A stretch of 64,000 bases of DNA. Origin: UBA1550 sp049294435. Its GTDB lineage: Bacteria; Patescibacteriota; Minisyncoccia; Phycocordibacterales; UBA1550. The notes under the pieces were generated by a model that was not told the DNA's origin, made no database searches, and saw only the letters and a program-made list of their open reading frames with translations. The position numbers and the translations under genes are program-made. The first letter of the stretch is position 1. Each line of letters starts with the position of its first letter. The stretch lies in assembly GCA_049294435.1 (NCBI GenBank), contig JBAQCU010000020.1, positions 1 to 64,000 on the forward strand. The letters are read 5' to 3'. Positions 30,913 through 39,571 of the stretch are shown here, one piece after another.

Positions 30913-32724
30913 ATGAACCAAACCCTTACTGACCAAGTTTATGGCCAAGCCACGAATCAGCTGATTCGAAAAATCCTCGCGTATGCGCGCGCGCATAAAG
31001 TTATAAGCGCGATTGTTCTTGTTGTCGTTCTCTATCTTGGCTACACCGGATATAAATCACTCACGAGCACAGCTGGCGAAACGCGCTATGTGCTTTCGGT
31101 AGTGGAGAAGGGCGCAATGGTAACCTCAATCACGGGAAGCGGGCAGGTGTCGTCATTTAACCAGCTTGATCTCAAACCAAAAGCCTCGGGAGATGTGGTG
31201 TATGTCGGCGTGGTGAACGGTCAACAAGTGAAAGCGGGAACATTGGTGGCACAGCTCGACGCCACCGACGCGCAAAAATCCGTGCGTGACGCGCAGGTAA
31301 ATCTCGACAGCACAAAGCTCTCTCTTGAGAAGATCTTACGACCTGCTGACACTCTCTCACTCATTCAAACAGAGAATGCGCTTGCGCAGGCATCCTCGTC
31401 TATATTAAAAGCATACGATGATGGTTTCAATTCGGTGTCAAATGCATTTCTTGATTTGCCGGTAATCATGGCTGGGACTGAAGACATTTTGCATAGCACC
31501 ACGGTCGATCGGGTTCAGGAAAATATATACGCATATACAGACCTAGTAAAAAGTTATGATGATAATGCTATTACCTACAGGGATGATGTTGCGACAAAGT
31601 ATCAAACAGCGCGCGACATGTATGATAAAACGTTTGCGGAATATCGCTCGGCTACGCGTTCTTCGAGTCATGCTGAAATCGAGAATTATATCGCAAACGC
31701 ATATATGACAAGCAAGGATATTGCAGACTCGGTAAAAAGTATAAGTGACCTGTTGGGTTATATTAAAGATAAACTCACTGAACACAACAAGAGCATTCCT
31801 GCGATACTCACGACGCACCAAAATCTTCTCGCGACATATATTAGCAAAACAAACTCCGCTCTCATCGATCTTTTGGGAATACAAACAACAATTACGACTT
31901 CAAAGTATACAATTGCAGAAAAAACAGAGTCACTTCGCAAACTAAAAGCAGGAGCAGATGCTATTGATATTCAATCAACACAACTTTCACTTAAACAACG
32001 AGAAAACGCTCTCCTCGATGCACAAGCGAACCTCGCGCATTACTTTGTTCGCGCGCCGTTCGCTGGCACCATTGCAAAACTTAATGTGAAAAAAGGCGAT
32101 CCAATATCGACCGCGACTTCAGTGGCGACTTTGATTACGAAGCAGAAGATTGCCGAAATTTCGCTCAATGAAGTAGACGTAGCAAAAGTGAAAGTTGGAC
32201 AGAAAGCAACGCTTACCTTTGATGCTATTGATGGGCTCACTATTGCGGGTGACGTTGCCGAGATTGATACCATCGGCACTGTTAGTCAAGGCGTTGTGAC
32301 GTACACGGTCACCATCACGCTTGAGACACAGGATGACCGCGTGAAATCTGGTATGAGCGTGAGCGCAGCGATAATCACCAACATGAAACAGGATGTGCTC
32401 ATGGTTCCAAACAGCGCAGTGAAGGCACAAGGAGGCACACACTATGTTGAGCTATTCGATACACCCATGGTTGCAGTCTCTACTTCTACAAGTGGTACAA
32501 ACGCTGGCGTTCCATCTACTATCCCACCGCGCCAGCAAGCTGTTGAGATTGGACTCTCCAATGATACGATGACGGAGATTGTGTCAGGGCTTAAGGGGGG
32601 AGATCAGGTAGTATCGCGCACTATTGTCGGCACAGGAACTAAGGCCGCCCAGGCACCAAGCATCTTTAGCGCGGCAGGAGTTCGCACTCCAGGCGCTAAC
32701 ACACGCACAACAACAGGGCGCTAG
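30913..32724 (+). CDS. membrane fusion protein, HlyD/MacA family
   Basis: A 603-residue periplasmic-adaptor-type protein. One transmembrane helix (about 30-48, VISAIVLVVVLYLGYTGYK), a split lipoyl domain (KASGDVVYVGVVNGQQVKAG and FVRAPFAGTIAKLNVKKGD), an unusually long coiled-coil hairpin of about 240 residues between its halves, then a beta-barrel and membrane-proximal domain. It forms an exporter with the ATPase and permease downstream. The N-terminal codons 9-19 (VYGQATNQLIR) lie in a stretch nearly identical to a family A repeat. Confidence 0.92.
   Translation: MNQTLTDQVYGQATNQLIRKILAYARAHKVISAIVLVVVLYLGYTGYKSLTSTAGETRYVLSVVEKGAMVTSITGSGQVSSFNQLDLKPKASGDVVYVGVVNGQQVKAGTLVAQLDATDAQKSVRDAQVNLDSTKLSLEKILRPADTLSLIQTENALAQASSSILKAYDDGFNSVSNAFLDLPVIMAGTEDILHSTTVDRVQENIYAYTDLVKSYDDNAITYRDDVATKYQTARDMYDKTFAEYRSATRSSSHAEIENYIANAYMTSKDIADSVKSISDLLGYIKDKLTEHNKSIPAILTTHQNLLATYISKTNSALIDLLGIQTTITTSKYTIAEKTESLRKLKAGADAIDIQSTQLSLKQRENALLDAQANLAHYFVRAPFAGTIAKLNVKKGDPISTATSVATLITKQKIAEISLNEVDVAKVKVGQKATLTFDAIDGLTIAGDVAEIDTIGTVSQGVVTYTVTITLETQDDRVKSGMSVSAAIITNMKQDVLMVPNSAVKAQGGTHYVELFDTPMVAVSTSTSGTNAGVPSTIPPRQQAVEIGLSNDTMTEIVSGLKGGDQVVSRTIVGTGTKAAQAPSIFSAAGVRTPGANTRTTTGR
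30938..30970 (-). repeat. 33-bp family A repeat fragment inside the MacA-like gene
   Basis: 32 of 33 bases match the reverse complement of 59413-59445, inside the family A element. It contains the 16-bp palindrome CGAATCAGCTGATTCG and encodes about ten residues of the cytoplasmic tail before the transmembrane helix. Confidence 0.8.
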
Positions 32725-32736
32725 GGCACTATATCT

Positions 32737-33459
32737 ATGATTGAAATTAAAAATGTTACAAAATCATACAAAACAGGGGATATTGATCTCCATGTTTTAA
32801 AAAACATCAGCTTCACAATTGATGATGGTGAATTCGTCGCGATTATGGGACCATCTGGTTCGGGCAAGTCCACACTCATGCACATACTCGGCGCGCTTGA
32901 CACGCCAAGTAGCGGAACATACTTTTTGAACGAGCATGATGTGTCAAAAATGAGTGAAGATGAACTTGCAGATATTCGACAGGATAAAATCGGATTTGTG
33001 TTTCAGTCATTTAATCTTTTGCCTCGCGCCACCGTGCTTCGCAATGTAATGTTGCCTCTTGTCTACGAGGGGATCCCCGAAGCAGAGCGTATCGTTCGAG
33101 CAAAAGAAGCCCTCCATGCTGCGGGGTTTGATGAGAATCGTTTTGAACATCTTTCCAATCAGCTTTCGGGCGGGCAAATACAGCGCGTGGCTATTGCACG
33201 CGCGCTTGTAAATAACCCATCGCTCATCCTTGCCGACGAGCCTACGGGCAATCTTGATTCAAAGACGGGTGAAATTGTGCTCGACACATTTCAGAAACTC
33301 AATCGTGAAAAAGGCAGAACAATTATTATCATCACACACGAGCAGGAGGTGGCTGATCATGCCGACCGAGTTCTTTTTATTCGCGACGGGCTTTTAGTAA
33401 GTGACACCAAAACAGGCAAACAAGGTACATTCCATCACACAGAACACGCCAAAAAATAA
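32737..33459 (+). CDS. ABC transporter ATPase, MacB/LolD type
   Basis: A 240-residue ABC ATPase. Walker A is IMGPSGSGKSTLMHILG, Q-loop VFQSFNLLP, signature LSGGQIQRVAIARAL, Walker B SLILADEPTGNLD, H-loop IIITHEQEVADHADR. The EPTGNLDSKTG form is typical of the MacB/LolD/FtsE group that powers extrusion without a classical transport channel. It pairs with the permease that starts 1 nt after its stop. Confidence 0.95.
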   Translation: MIEIKNVTKSYKTGDIDLHVLKNISFTIDDGEFVAIMGPSGSGKSTLMHILGALDTPSSGTYFLNEHDVSKMSEDELADIRQDKIGFVFQSFNLLPRATVLRNVMLPLVYEGIPEAERIVRAKEALHAAGFDENRFEHLSNQLSGGQIQRVAIARALVNNPSLILADEPTGNLDSKTGEIVLDTFQKLNREKGRTIIIITHEQEVADHADRVLFIRDGLLVSDTKTGKQGTFHHTEHAKK

Positions 33460-33460
33460 A

Positions 33461-34684
33461 ATGAAACCACAAGATATTTTAAATGAAACTATCGCCGCAC
33501 TTTCCGCTAACAAAGCTCGCTCGGGACTTACCGTGCTCGGCATTGTTATTGGTATCAGCTCGGTAATCGCTATGATTGCTATCGGTCAGGGGGCGCAGGG
33601 ATCTATCCAGGCAAGCATTCAGTCGATCGGTTCAAACTTGCTGCTCGTGCAGCCAGGAGCTCAGCGTGGAGCAGGATCACAGGTGAGCTCGGGTCGTGGC
33701 TCGGCACGTACGCTTACCCAGGATGATGCAGATGCTATTATCAAGGAAGTGACACTTGCAAAGGCTGTTGCGCCAGAAATCTCGAGCCGTTATCAAGTAA
33801 CGAGTAAAGGGAAAAACACGAATACTTCAATCGCGGGGGTAACATCAGTATATCCAAGCGTGCGCAATGTCGAGCTTGACCATGGTTCATTTATCAGTGA
33901 CCAAAATCTGCGAAGTCTTTCGAAGGTTGCCGTACTCGGCGCGACCGCAAGCACAGATTTGTTTGGAGAGGGTGTTGACCCCGTTGGGCAGACTATTCGC
34001 ATCAAAAGCATTGAGTTCAAAATTATCGGCATAATGAAAGCAAAAGGCGGGAGCGGTTTTGGAAGCCAAGACGACATGATTTTCATACCCCTCACGAGTG
34101 CACAGCGGTTTTTGGCGGGGGATGTATATGTGAGCACGATAAGCGTGCAGGCAGAGGATGAAGGTTCGATGGTGGATGTTCAGCAGCAAATTACCGATCT
34201 GCTTCTTGCTCGGCATCACATCACTGATTCAACACTTGCAGACTTTAATGTGATGAATCAGTCTGACATTGTTGCGACCGCCTCAAGCATCACGCAAACA
34301 TTTACAGTTCTTCTTTCAGCTGTCGCGAGTATTTCTCTTGTTGTGGGTGGAATCGGCATTATGAATATGATGCTTACTAATGTGACCGAGCGAACAAAAG
34401 AAATTGGACTTCGAAAAGCAATTGGCGCAAAACGCCGCGATATCACTTTGCAGTTTTTGGCAGAAGCTGTAATGTTGACCTTTTTCGGCGGTGTGCTCGG
34501 CGTGTTTCTCGGATGGGTGATTTCATATGGCGTGATGTATTTCGGAATTCTACAAACGAGTGTCTCGCTTTCCTCGGTCTTCCTTGCATTCGGCGTATCA
34601 GCTGCTATCGGGATTGTTTTTGGCTACTATCCAGCGCTTCGTGCTTCACGGCTAAACCCAATCGATGCGCTGAGATATGAATAA
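33461..34684 (+). CDS. ABC transporter permease, MacB type
   Basis: A 407-residue permease. TM1 (LTVLGIVIGISSVIAMIAIG) is followed by a large extracytoplasmic MacB domain (about 45-280), then an FtsX domain with three transmembrane segments (about 285-395) including GGIGIMNMMLTNVTERTKEI and LRKAIGAKRRDI. With the ATPase and the MacA-like protein it should extrude a peptide, lipid or antimicrobial compound. The ATG at 33461 is chosen because it starts the conserved domain; an earlier in-frame start overlaps the ATPase gene by 59 nt. Confidence 0.94.
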   Translation: MKPQDILNETIAALSANKARSGLTVLGIVIGISSVIAMIAIGQGAQGSIQASIQSIGSNLLLVQPGAQRGAGSQVSSGRGSARTLTQDDADAIIKEVTLAKAVAPEISSRYQVTSKGKNTNTSIAGVTSVYPSVRNVELDHGSFISDQNLRSLSKVAVLGATASTDLFGEGVDPVGQTIRIKSIEFKIIGIMKAKGGSGFGSQDDMIFIPLTSAQRFLAGDVYVSTISVQAEDEGSMVDVQQQITDLLLARHHITDSTLADFNVMNQSDIVATASSITQTFTVLLSAVASISLVVGGIGIMNMMLTNVTERTKEIGLRKAIGAKRRDITLQFLAEAVMLTFFGGVLGVFLGWVISYGVMYFGILQTSVSLSSVFLAFGVSAAIGIVFGYYPALRASRLNPIDALRYE

Positions 34685-34701
34685 TATATATAATTAAAAA
34701 T

Positions 34702-35121
34702 ATGAACAAAACAACGTTAGGAATTATTGGAATAGTAGTCGCGGTTATTTCTTTTTTCGCTGGTTTCAAATATGACCAAAGCAAAAGCGTATCGCCTAGA
34801 GCAGTAGGCTCAAACTTCGAGCAGAATGGGCAGGTGCGCATGGGCGGACAGTTTGGCACACGTGGAGCATTCAATGGCGCATCAGGTAGTATCGTTGCAA
34901 AAGATGCAACGGGTATTACTCTCCGTCTCCGCGATGACGCTGGCTCAAAAATCGTTTTTCTTTCCGCAAGTACAACTATAATGATGACAACAAGTGGCAC
35001 CGCAAATGACCTTATCGTTGGAAAGGATGTTACGGTGAACGGTACGGCAAATCCCGATGGCAGTATCAATGCGCAATCAATTCAGGTTCGTCCAAATCTT
35101 GTAACGGGTACATCTCGCTAA
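34702..35121 (+). CDS. membrane-anchored protein with small beta-barrel domain (DUF5666-like)
   Basis: A 139-residue protein: N-terminal anchor (LGIIGIVVAVISFFAGFKYD), a Gly/Gln/Arg-rich linker (QVRMGGQFGTRGAFNGASG), then a beta domain (IVAKDATGITLRLRDDAGSK; DLIVGKDVTVNGTANPDGS). It has the same plan as the 30406 protein and closes the sigma-factor operon; a terminator follows. Duplicated anchored domains at both ends of the exporter genes suggest an envelope role, but no function is established. Confidence 0.75.
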   Translation: MNKTTLGIIGIVVAVISFFAGFKYDQSKSVSPRAVGSNFEQNGQVRMGGQFGTRGAFNGASGSIVAKDATGITLRLRDDAGSKIVFLSASTTIMMTTSGTANDLIVGKDVTVNGTANPDGSINAQSIQVRPNLVTGTSR

Positions 35122-35142
35122 GCTAAATTTCCATTTATGCTA

Positions 35143-35170
35143 AAATACCGCACATTACTGTGCGGTATTT
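35143..35170. terminator. bidirectional terminator between the ECF operon and rpmA
   Basis: AAATACCGCAC / GTGCGGTATTT with loop ATTACT; A/T-rich flanks on both sides let it act for both convergent units. Confidence 0.85.
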
Positions 35171-35182
35171 TATTTGAGAGTA

Positions 35183-35455
35183 TTACTTAACACTTGCTAC
35201 TTTACGGCGAGTTTTTGTGCCGTCAAAGTTTTGCTTGTTCTTCTCGGAGAATTCTACGATACCGTCTTTGAGAGAGTAAAGAGTGTGGTCTTTGCCGATG
35301 GCAACATTAGCTCCTGCGAGGATTTTTGTACCACGCTGACGCACGATGATAGACCCTGCTTTTGCTACCTCGCCAGCATAAAGCTTTGTACCAAGGTACT
35401 TAGCTCCAGAATCGGTTAGGTTTTTGGCGGATCCGCCAGCTTTTCGTGTTGCCAT
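35183..35455 (-). CDS. rpmA: 50S ribosomal protein L27 (bL27)
   Basis: A 90-residue bL27. It begins MATRKAGGSAKNLTDSGAKY, has GSIIVRQRGTKILAGANVAI, and ends NFDGTKTRRKVASVK. The N-terminus lacks the cleavable extension of Firmicutes L27. It is separated from rplU. A partial second copy of its 3' end lies at 29273-29320. TATAAC precedes the start by only 3 nt on the minus strand. Confidence 0.97.
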   Translation of the reverse strand: MATRKAGGSAKNLTDSGAKYLGTKLYAGEVAKAGSIIVRQRGTKILAGANVAIGKDHTLYSLKDGIVEFSEKNKQNFDGTKTRRKVASVK

Positions 35456-35489
35456 GGTGTTATAATTTCGTAAATATCTATAAAACGCC

Positions 35490-35495
35490 TATAAT
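35490..35495 (+). promoter_or_regulatory. -10 box TATAAT of the 35504 gene
   Basis: A perfect TATAAT ends 8 nt before the ATG at 35504, in the 48-bp divergent region shared with rpmA. Confidence 0.6.
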
Positions 35496-35503
35496 CTAAA
35501 GTA

Positions 35504-35893
35504 ATGACAAGTATACAGAATTTGATGGAAAAAATCAAGGGGTATCGCACTCCAACCCTCCGCGTCATCCCAGATGACCTGTTTTTAGGGCTCATTATTA
35601 TCCTTGTAGCGTTTGGGTCATTTGGGCTAGGGCGACTTTCAAAGATAGAAGGCTCAAAAAAATCGGTACAGCTTGAAAACGTTCCGGAACTTACTCAAGC
35701 CGAGAAACAAGCAGCTAGTGTAATAAATACTAATGGAGCACAACTTGTAGGCTCAAAAAACGGTACGAAATACTACTATTCGTGGTGCACTGGAGTATCA
35801 AAAATCTCCTCTTCAAATCTTATTCAATTTACCGACAAGACCGAAGCAGAATCGCGCGGATATACCCCATCTGCCACATGTAAAGGTCTATAA
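35504..35893 (+). CDS. membrane-anchored protein with Ada-like Cys domain
   Basis: A 129-residue protein: one transmembrane helix (DDLFLGLIIILVAFGSFGLG, about 24-43), a linker, then a C-terminal domain reading GSKNGTKYYYSWCTGVSKIS and ESRGYTPSATCKGL. This pattern (K-Y-x-x-x-W-C ... G-Y-x-P-x-x-x-C) resembles the small metal-binding domain of Ada-type proteins, here with two of the four cysteines. It would be extracytoplasmic. Function unknown. Confidence 0.75.
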   Translation: MTSIQNLMEKIKGYRTPTLRVIPDDLFLGLIIILVAFGSFGLGRLSKIEGSKKSVQLENVPELTQAEKQAASVINTNGAQLVGSKNGTKYYYSWCTGVSKISSSNLIQFTDKTEAESRGYTPSATCKGL

Positions 35894-35913
35894 ATATGCT
35901 ACACTAGAATACT

Positions 35914-36930
35914 ATGACCCCATCAGAAACTCTTCACACACATACCACTCTCTCAGACGGCAAGCTAACTCATCGCGAAATGTTTGAGTTGGCGCAATCG
36001 CTTGGTGTTGCTGTTATCGCATTCACAGATCACGACGCTGTACCGTCACCAGATACAATGGCTCTGCTTGAAGCAGAGCGCGAGCGAACACTAAAATGGA
36101 TTGTTGGAATAGAGATCACCGCCGACATTCCAAAAGAGTTAAAGCCGAACGTATGCGCAATGCACATTGTGGGACTTTTTGTTGACCCGACGAATGAAGC
36201 GCTCGTGAAGCATTGCCAACGCGCCCAGAAGGCTCGAGTTAAAAGAATGAAAGGAATAGTGTCCAAACTTCAAAATCTTGGTTTCAGAATTACTGAGGAG
36301 GATTGCCTTGAGATGTCGGGAGGGGAGTCTGTTGGCAGACCACATATTGTTCAGGCAATTAACAAATATCCCGAAAATAATTTGGTTGTGGAAAAAATTC
36401 GTCTTGAGATGGCGAATGAAGCGACGCTCAACTCTGCTATTCAAGAACAATATTCGCAGATGATGCAAAAAGGGGAGAATAGTTACCCATATACACTCTT
36501 TCTTTCGCCAGAAGCATTTCGCAATGGATATGCAGAACACGACTATATGCCAGACCTAGACGAAGCTGTGAAGCTAATCCGCGACGCTGGTGGAGTGGCT
36601 ATTTTGGCCCACTATTTTACAGTCAAACAGAAAATGTCTCTTGAAGAGTTAGAGAGGATACTATCTGAAAAGCGACTTGACGGAGTAGAAGTTGTATATG
36701 GACTCCGCGAATATGGAACAACTGGTGAAGCCGTGATGAACAAGGAACGTCAAGCTCTTCGTGAAATGGCAAAAAAATATGGAACGCTAGCTCTTGGAGG
36801 ATCTGATGCACACGGAGCGGATGACCTTGAGCGTTTTACAATGAACGATTGGTTCTCAGCAGAAACTGTTGGATTTACAGAAAAAATTCTAGCGACTGGG
36901 AAGGTGAACAAACAATTCTCATCACTGTAG
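35914..36930 (+). CDS. PHP-domain metal-dependent phosphoesterase
   Basis: A 338-residue PHP hydrolase. HTHTTLSDGKLTHREMFELA, IAFTDHDAVPS, GIEITAD, AILAHYFT and GGSDAHG supply the His/Asp metal ligands of the PHP barrel. Close relatives include 3',5'-nucleoside bisphosphate phosphatases (YciV/RnaAM type), so a role in RNA-turnover products is plausible, fitting the DEDD exonuclease that follows. TACACT lies 8 nt before the start. Confidence 0.85.
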   Translation: MTPSETLHTHTTLSDGKLTHREMFELAQSLGVAVIAFTDHDAVPSPDTMALLEAERERTLKWIVGIEITADIPKELKPNVCAMHIVGLFVDPTNEALVKHCQRAQKARVKRMKGIVSKLQNLGFRITEEDCLEMSGGESVGRPHIVQAINKYPENNLVVEKIRLEMANEATLNSAIQEQYSQMMQKGENSYPYTLFLSPEAFRNGYAEHDYMPDLDEAVKLIRDAGGVAILAHYFTVKQKMSLEELERILSEKRLDGVEVVYGLREYGTTGEAVMNKERQALREMAKKYGTLALGGSDAHGADDLERFTMNDWFSAETVGFTEKILATGKVNKQFSSL

Positions 36931-36955
36931 TGCCGTATGTTATACTGAAATAATT

Positions 36956-37543
36956 ATGATAGTCGCAGATATCGAAGCAACTGGATTAGATCCTCGCAAA
37001 CACTCTATTTTGAGCATAGGCGCAGTTGAATTAGAGCACCCAGAAAGGCAATTTTACGGAGAATGCCACACATGGGACGGCGCGAGCATTATGAGCGACG
37101 CTCTCGCTGTAAACGGCTTTACAAAACAAGAATGTACAGATCCAAAAAAACATTCTATAAAGGAACTGATGGATAATTTTTTGCATTGGATAGAACAATG
37201 TGAGGACAAAACGCTCGCAGGGCAAAATCCATCATTTGACCGTGATTTTTTAAACGACTCGTTTGCGCGGTCAAGCATAGGCTGGCACTTCTCATATAGG
37301 ACATTGGACTTAAATTCAATGGCATATATGGATATGGTAAAACGCGGAATTCCAGTTCAACGCAAAAACGACCGCGCCGATCTATCGCTTGACACGATTT
37401 TAAAATATGTAGGACTTCCAGAAGAGCCCAAGCCACACCATGGACTCACAGGCGCGAAAATGGAGGCTGAAGCATTTTCTCGTATATTATACAGTAAAAA
37501 TCTATTACCAGAGTTTTCAGAATACTCAATTGCTCATCTGTAA
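36956..37543 (+). CDS. DEDDh 3'-5' exonuclease
   Basis: A 195-residue DnaQ-fold exonuclease. IVADIEATGLDPRKHSILSI is Exo I (Asp and Glu); LAGQNPSFDRDFLNDSF is Exo II; PHHGLTGAKMEAEAF is Exo III, with the His and Asp positions (His-x4 then Lys rather than the usual Asp) not fully standard. It could be an oligoribonuclease-like or DNA-proofreading-like enzyme; substrate unknown. TATACT lies 9 nt before the ATG. It is followed 10 nt later by nth. Confidence 0.8.
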   Translation: MIVADIEATGLDPRKHSILSIGAVELEHPERQFYGECHTWDGASIMSDALAVNGFTKQECTDPKKHSIKELMDNFLHWIEQCEDKTLAGQNPSFDRDFLNDSFARSSIGWHFSYRTLDLNSMAYMDMVKRGIPVQRKNDRADLSLDTILKYVGLPEEPKPHHGLTGAKMEAEAFSRILYSKNLLPEFSEYSIAHL

Positions 37544-37553
37544 AATTCAAACA

Positions 37554-38177
37554 ATGGATCACAAAAAAAGCCTGAAAAAAATAATGCGTATTCTGACGCG
37601 ACTTTTTCCTGCGCCCGCATGCGCACTCAATTACAAAAAACCATTTGAGCTTCTTGTAGCAGTTATTTTGTCTGCTCAGTGTACAGATAAAAGAGTGAAC
37701 GAAGTTACCAATCAACTTTTCAAAAAATACAAAAAGCTAGATGATTATATAAAAGCAAAGCCCTCAGACTTTGAAAAGGATATCTACTCCACAGGATTTT
37801 ATCGAGCAAAGGCAAGAAATATTCTTGCTGCTGCAAAAGCAATCAAAAAAGATTTTAGTGGAAAAGTTCCAAAGACGATGGGGGAGATGATTACTATCCC
37901 AGGAGTGGGAAGAAAAACAGCAAATGTTGTTCTCGGTGAGCTTTACGGCACTGCTGAGGGGATAGCTGTAGACACGCACGTCATTCGCTTATCGCGCTTA
38001 CTTGGTCTCACTAAACACAAAGATGCTGTAAAAATAGAGCGCGACCTTATGAAAATCATTCCCAAAAAAGATTGGGTGCGTTTTTCACACATGCTTATTC
38101 TCTACGGTAGGGAATACTGTCCCGCGCGATGTAAGCACACAGACTGCCCTTTAGCGTTGTTTTATGTTAAAATTTAA
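37554..38177 (+). CDS. nth: endonuclease III
   Basis: A 207-residue HhH-GPD DNA glycosylase/AP lyase for oxidised pyrimidines. LLVAVILSAQCTDKRVNEV, MITIPGVGRKTANVVLGELY (HhH with the catalytic Lys) and AVDTHVIRLSRLLGL (catalytic Asp) are intact. The usual C-terminal 4Fe-4S motif C-x6-C-x2-C-x5-C is degenerate: only CPARCKHTDCPL remains, with altered spacing and no fourth Cys. The ATG at 37554 is chosen; a longer frame would overlap the exonuclease gene. Confidence 0.9.
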   Translation: MDHKKSLKKIMRILTRLFPAPACALNYKKPFELLVAVILSAQCTDKRVNEVTNQLFKKYKKLDDYIKAKPSDFEKDIYSTGFYRAKARNILAAAKAIKKDFSGKVPKTMGEMITIPGVGRKTANVVLGELYGTAEGIAVDTHVIRLSRLLGLTKHKDAVKIERDLMKIIPKKDWVRFSHMLILYGREYCPARCKHTDCPLALFYVKI

Positions 38178-38183
38178 GGCTAA

Positions 38184-38189
38184 TATAAT
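38184..38189 (+). promoter_or_regulatory. -10 box TATAAT of the MFS gene
   Basis: A perfect TATAAT ends 6 nt before the ATG at 38196; leaderless initiation is predicted. Confidence 0.6.
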
Positions 38190-38195
38190 AATTTT

Positions 38196-39392
38196 ATGGA
38201 GAGCTCAGACTACCTATTAACTAACAAAGAAAAACGACACGGGTTCCTAGGGCTATACTTTGGACGAATGGTGATGGCAATATCAAGCGGACTCCTTGGC
38301 GTTTTTCTTCCTATATTTATTTACAATCTTTCTGGTGGGAATATCCCGCTCGTAATGGCATACTATGCGGTGGCAAGTGGTGTGTACCTTTTTCTTGTTG
38401 CTTTTGGAGCGCAATTTTTGAATAAATTCGGTTTTAGAAAAGCCCTCGTGCTTGCAAGTCTATCTGCTGTGGCCATAAACACAGCTTATTATTTTACGAC
38501 TCCCGACAACATGTGGAAGCTTCTTCCTATCTCACTGATTTTTGTAATCGTATTCAGGCTTTTGTTCTGGATTCCGTATCATGTGGACTTTGCGATTTTT
38601 ACAAACACGGGAAGAAGGGGAGGGCAGGTTGGGCTGATGCTTTCTACTATTACACTGCTTGGGGTTGTAGGACCGATGCTCGCGGGATATATTATTGAAG
38701 TATTTTCAATGCAAGCCCTTTTTTTTATTGCTATAGTGGTATATTTGATTGGAACAATCCCGTTTGCATTGGTACCACGTACAAATGAAAAATTCAATTG
38801 GGACTATATGAGGGCATGGTGCGAACTTTTTTCAAAAAAGAACAGGGCAGTGGTATGGGCATCCATCGCTACAGGGGCCGAGGAAACCATTGGAGTCATT
38901 GTTTGGCCTATTTTTATTTTTCTTCTTCTACAAGGTGACTATTTCAAGGTCGGAGCGCTTTCAAGTTTTATACTAGGAGTTACAGTGCTCATGCAATATA
39001 TGTTTGGCCACTACCTAGATCGTATAGGGAAGAAGAGCAAGATGCTTCGCGCAGGAAGCATCTTATACGCTCTTGGCTGGATTGTGAAAATCTTTGTTCT
39101 TACAGCGTTCCATGTGTTTATCGTCGGTATCTACCACAAAATAGCACAGGTGATGACAGACACCTCGTACGACGCGATATTTTACGATCTCGCGGCTGAC
39201 CAAGGGCACTATGTGGACGAATTTACAGTCCTAAGCGAAATGGCGATGCAAATAGGTCGGCTTATTGCGCTAGGCGCTGTGGCGGCCTTGGCGATGTTCA
39301 CCAGCCTTAACTGGACTTTCGTTATAGGTGCCATTGCGTCACTCGCGCTTACATCACTCTCTATGGTGATTGCAGAAGAGAAGAGGGTTTAG
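38196..39392 (+). CDS. major facilitator superfamily-like permease
   Basis: A 398-residue integral membrane protein with about 11-12 transmembrane helices (for example MVMAISSGLLGVFLPIFIY and GLMLSTITLLGVVGPMLAGY) and short charged cytoplasmic loops (NKFGFRKALV; LDRIGKKSKM) at positions typical of the MFS A-motif. Substrate unknown. The 180 nt after it (39393-39571) hold nothing I can identify. Confidence 0.8.
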   Translation: MESSDYLLTNKEKRHGFLGLYFGRMVMAISSGLLGVFLPIFIYNLSGGNIPLVMAYYAVASGVYLFLVAFGAQFLNKFGFRKALVLASLSAVAINTAYYFTTPDNMWKLLPISLIFVIVFRLLFWIPYHVDFAIFTNTGRRGGQVGLMLSTITLLGVVGPMLAGYIIEVFSMQALFFIAIVVYLIGTIPFALVPRTNEKFNWDYMRAWCELFSKKNRAVVWASIATGAEETIGVIVWPIFIFLLLQGDYFKVGALSSFILGVTVLMQYMFGHYLDRIGKKSKMLRAGSILYALGWIVKIFVLTAFHVFIVGIYHKIAQVMTDTSYDAIFYDLAADQGHYVDEFTVLSEMAMQIGRLIALGAVAALAMFTSLNWTFVIGAIASLALTSLSMVIAEEKRV

Positions 39393-39571
39393 TGTGTAGC
39401 TTTGGTTGCTAATATGCTATATGCTATTTATATGGGTACGTCGCACAATATATCTTTTACGCTGGTACGTTATACGACATTGACTATAAATACTGACAAG
39501 TTACTAAGTAATTGATGGCTTAAATACCATTACTTCTACCTCTTTATCCATAATCCATACACTTCTGCAAC

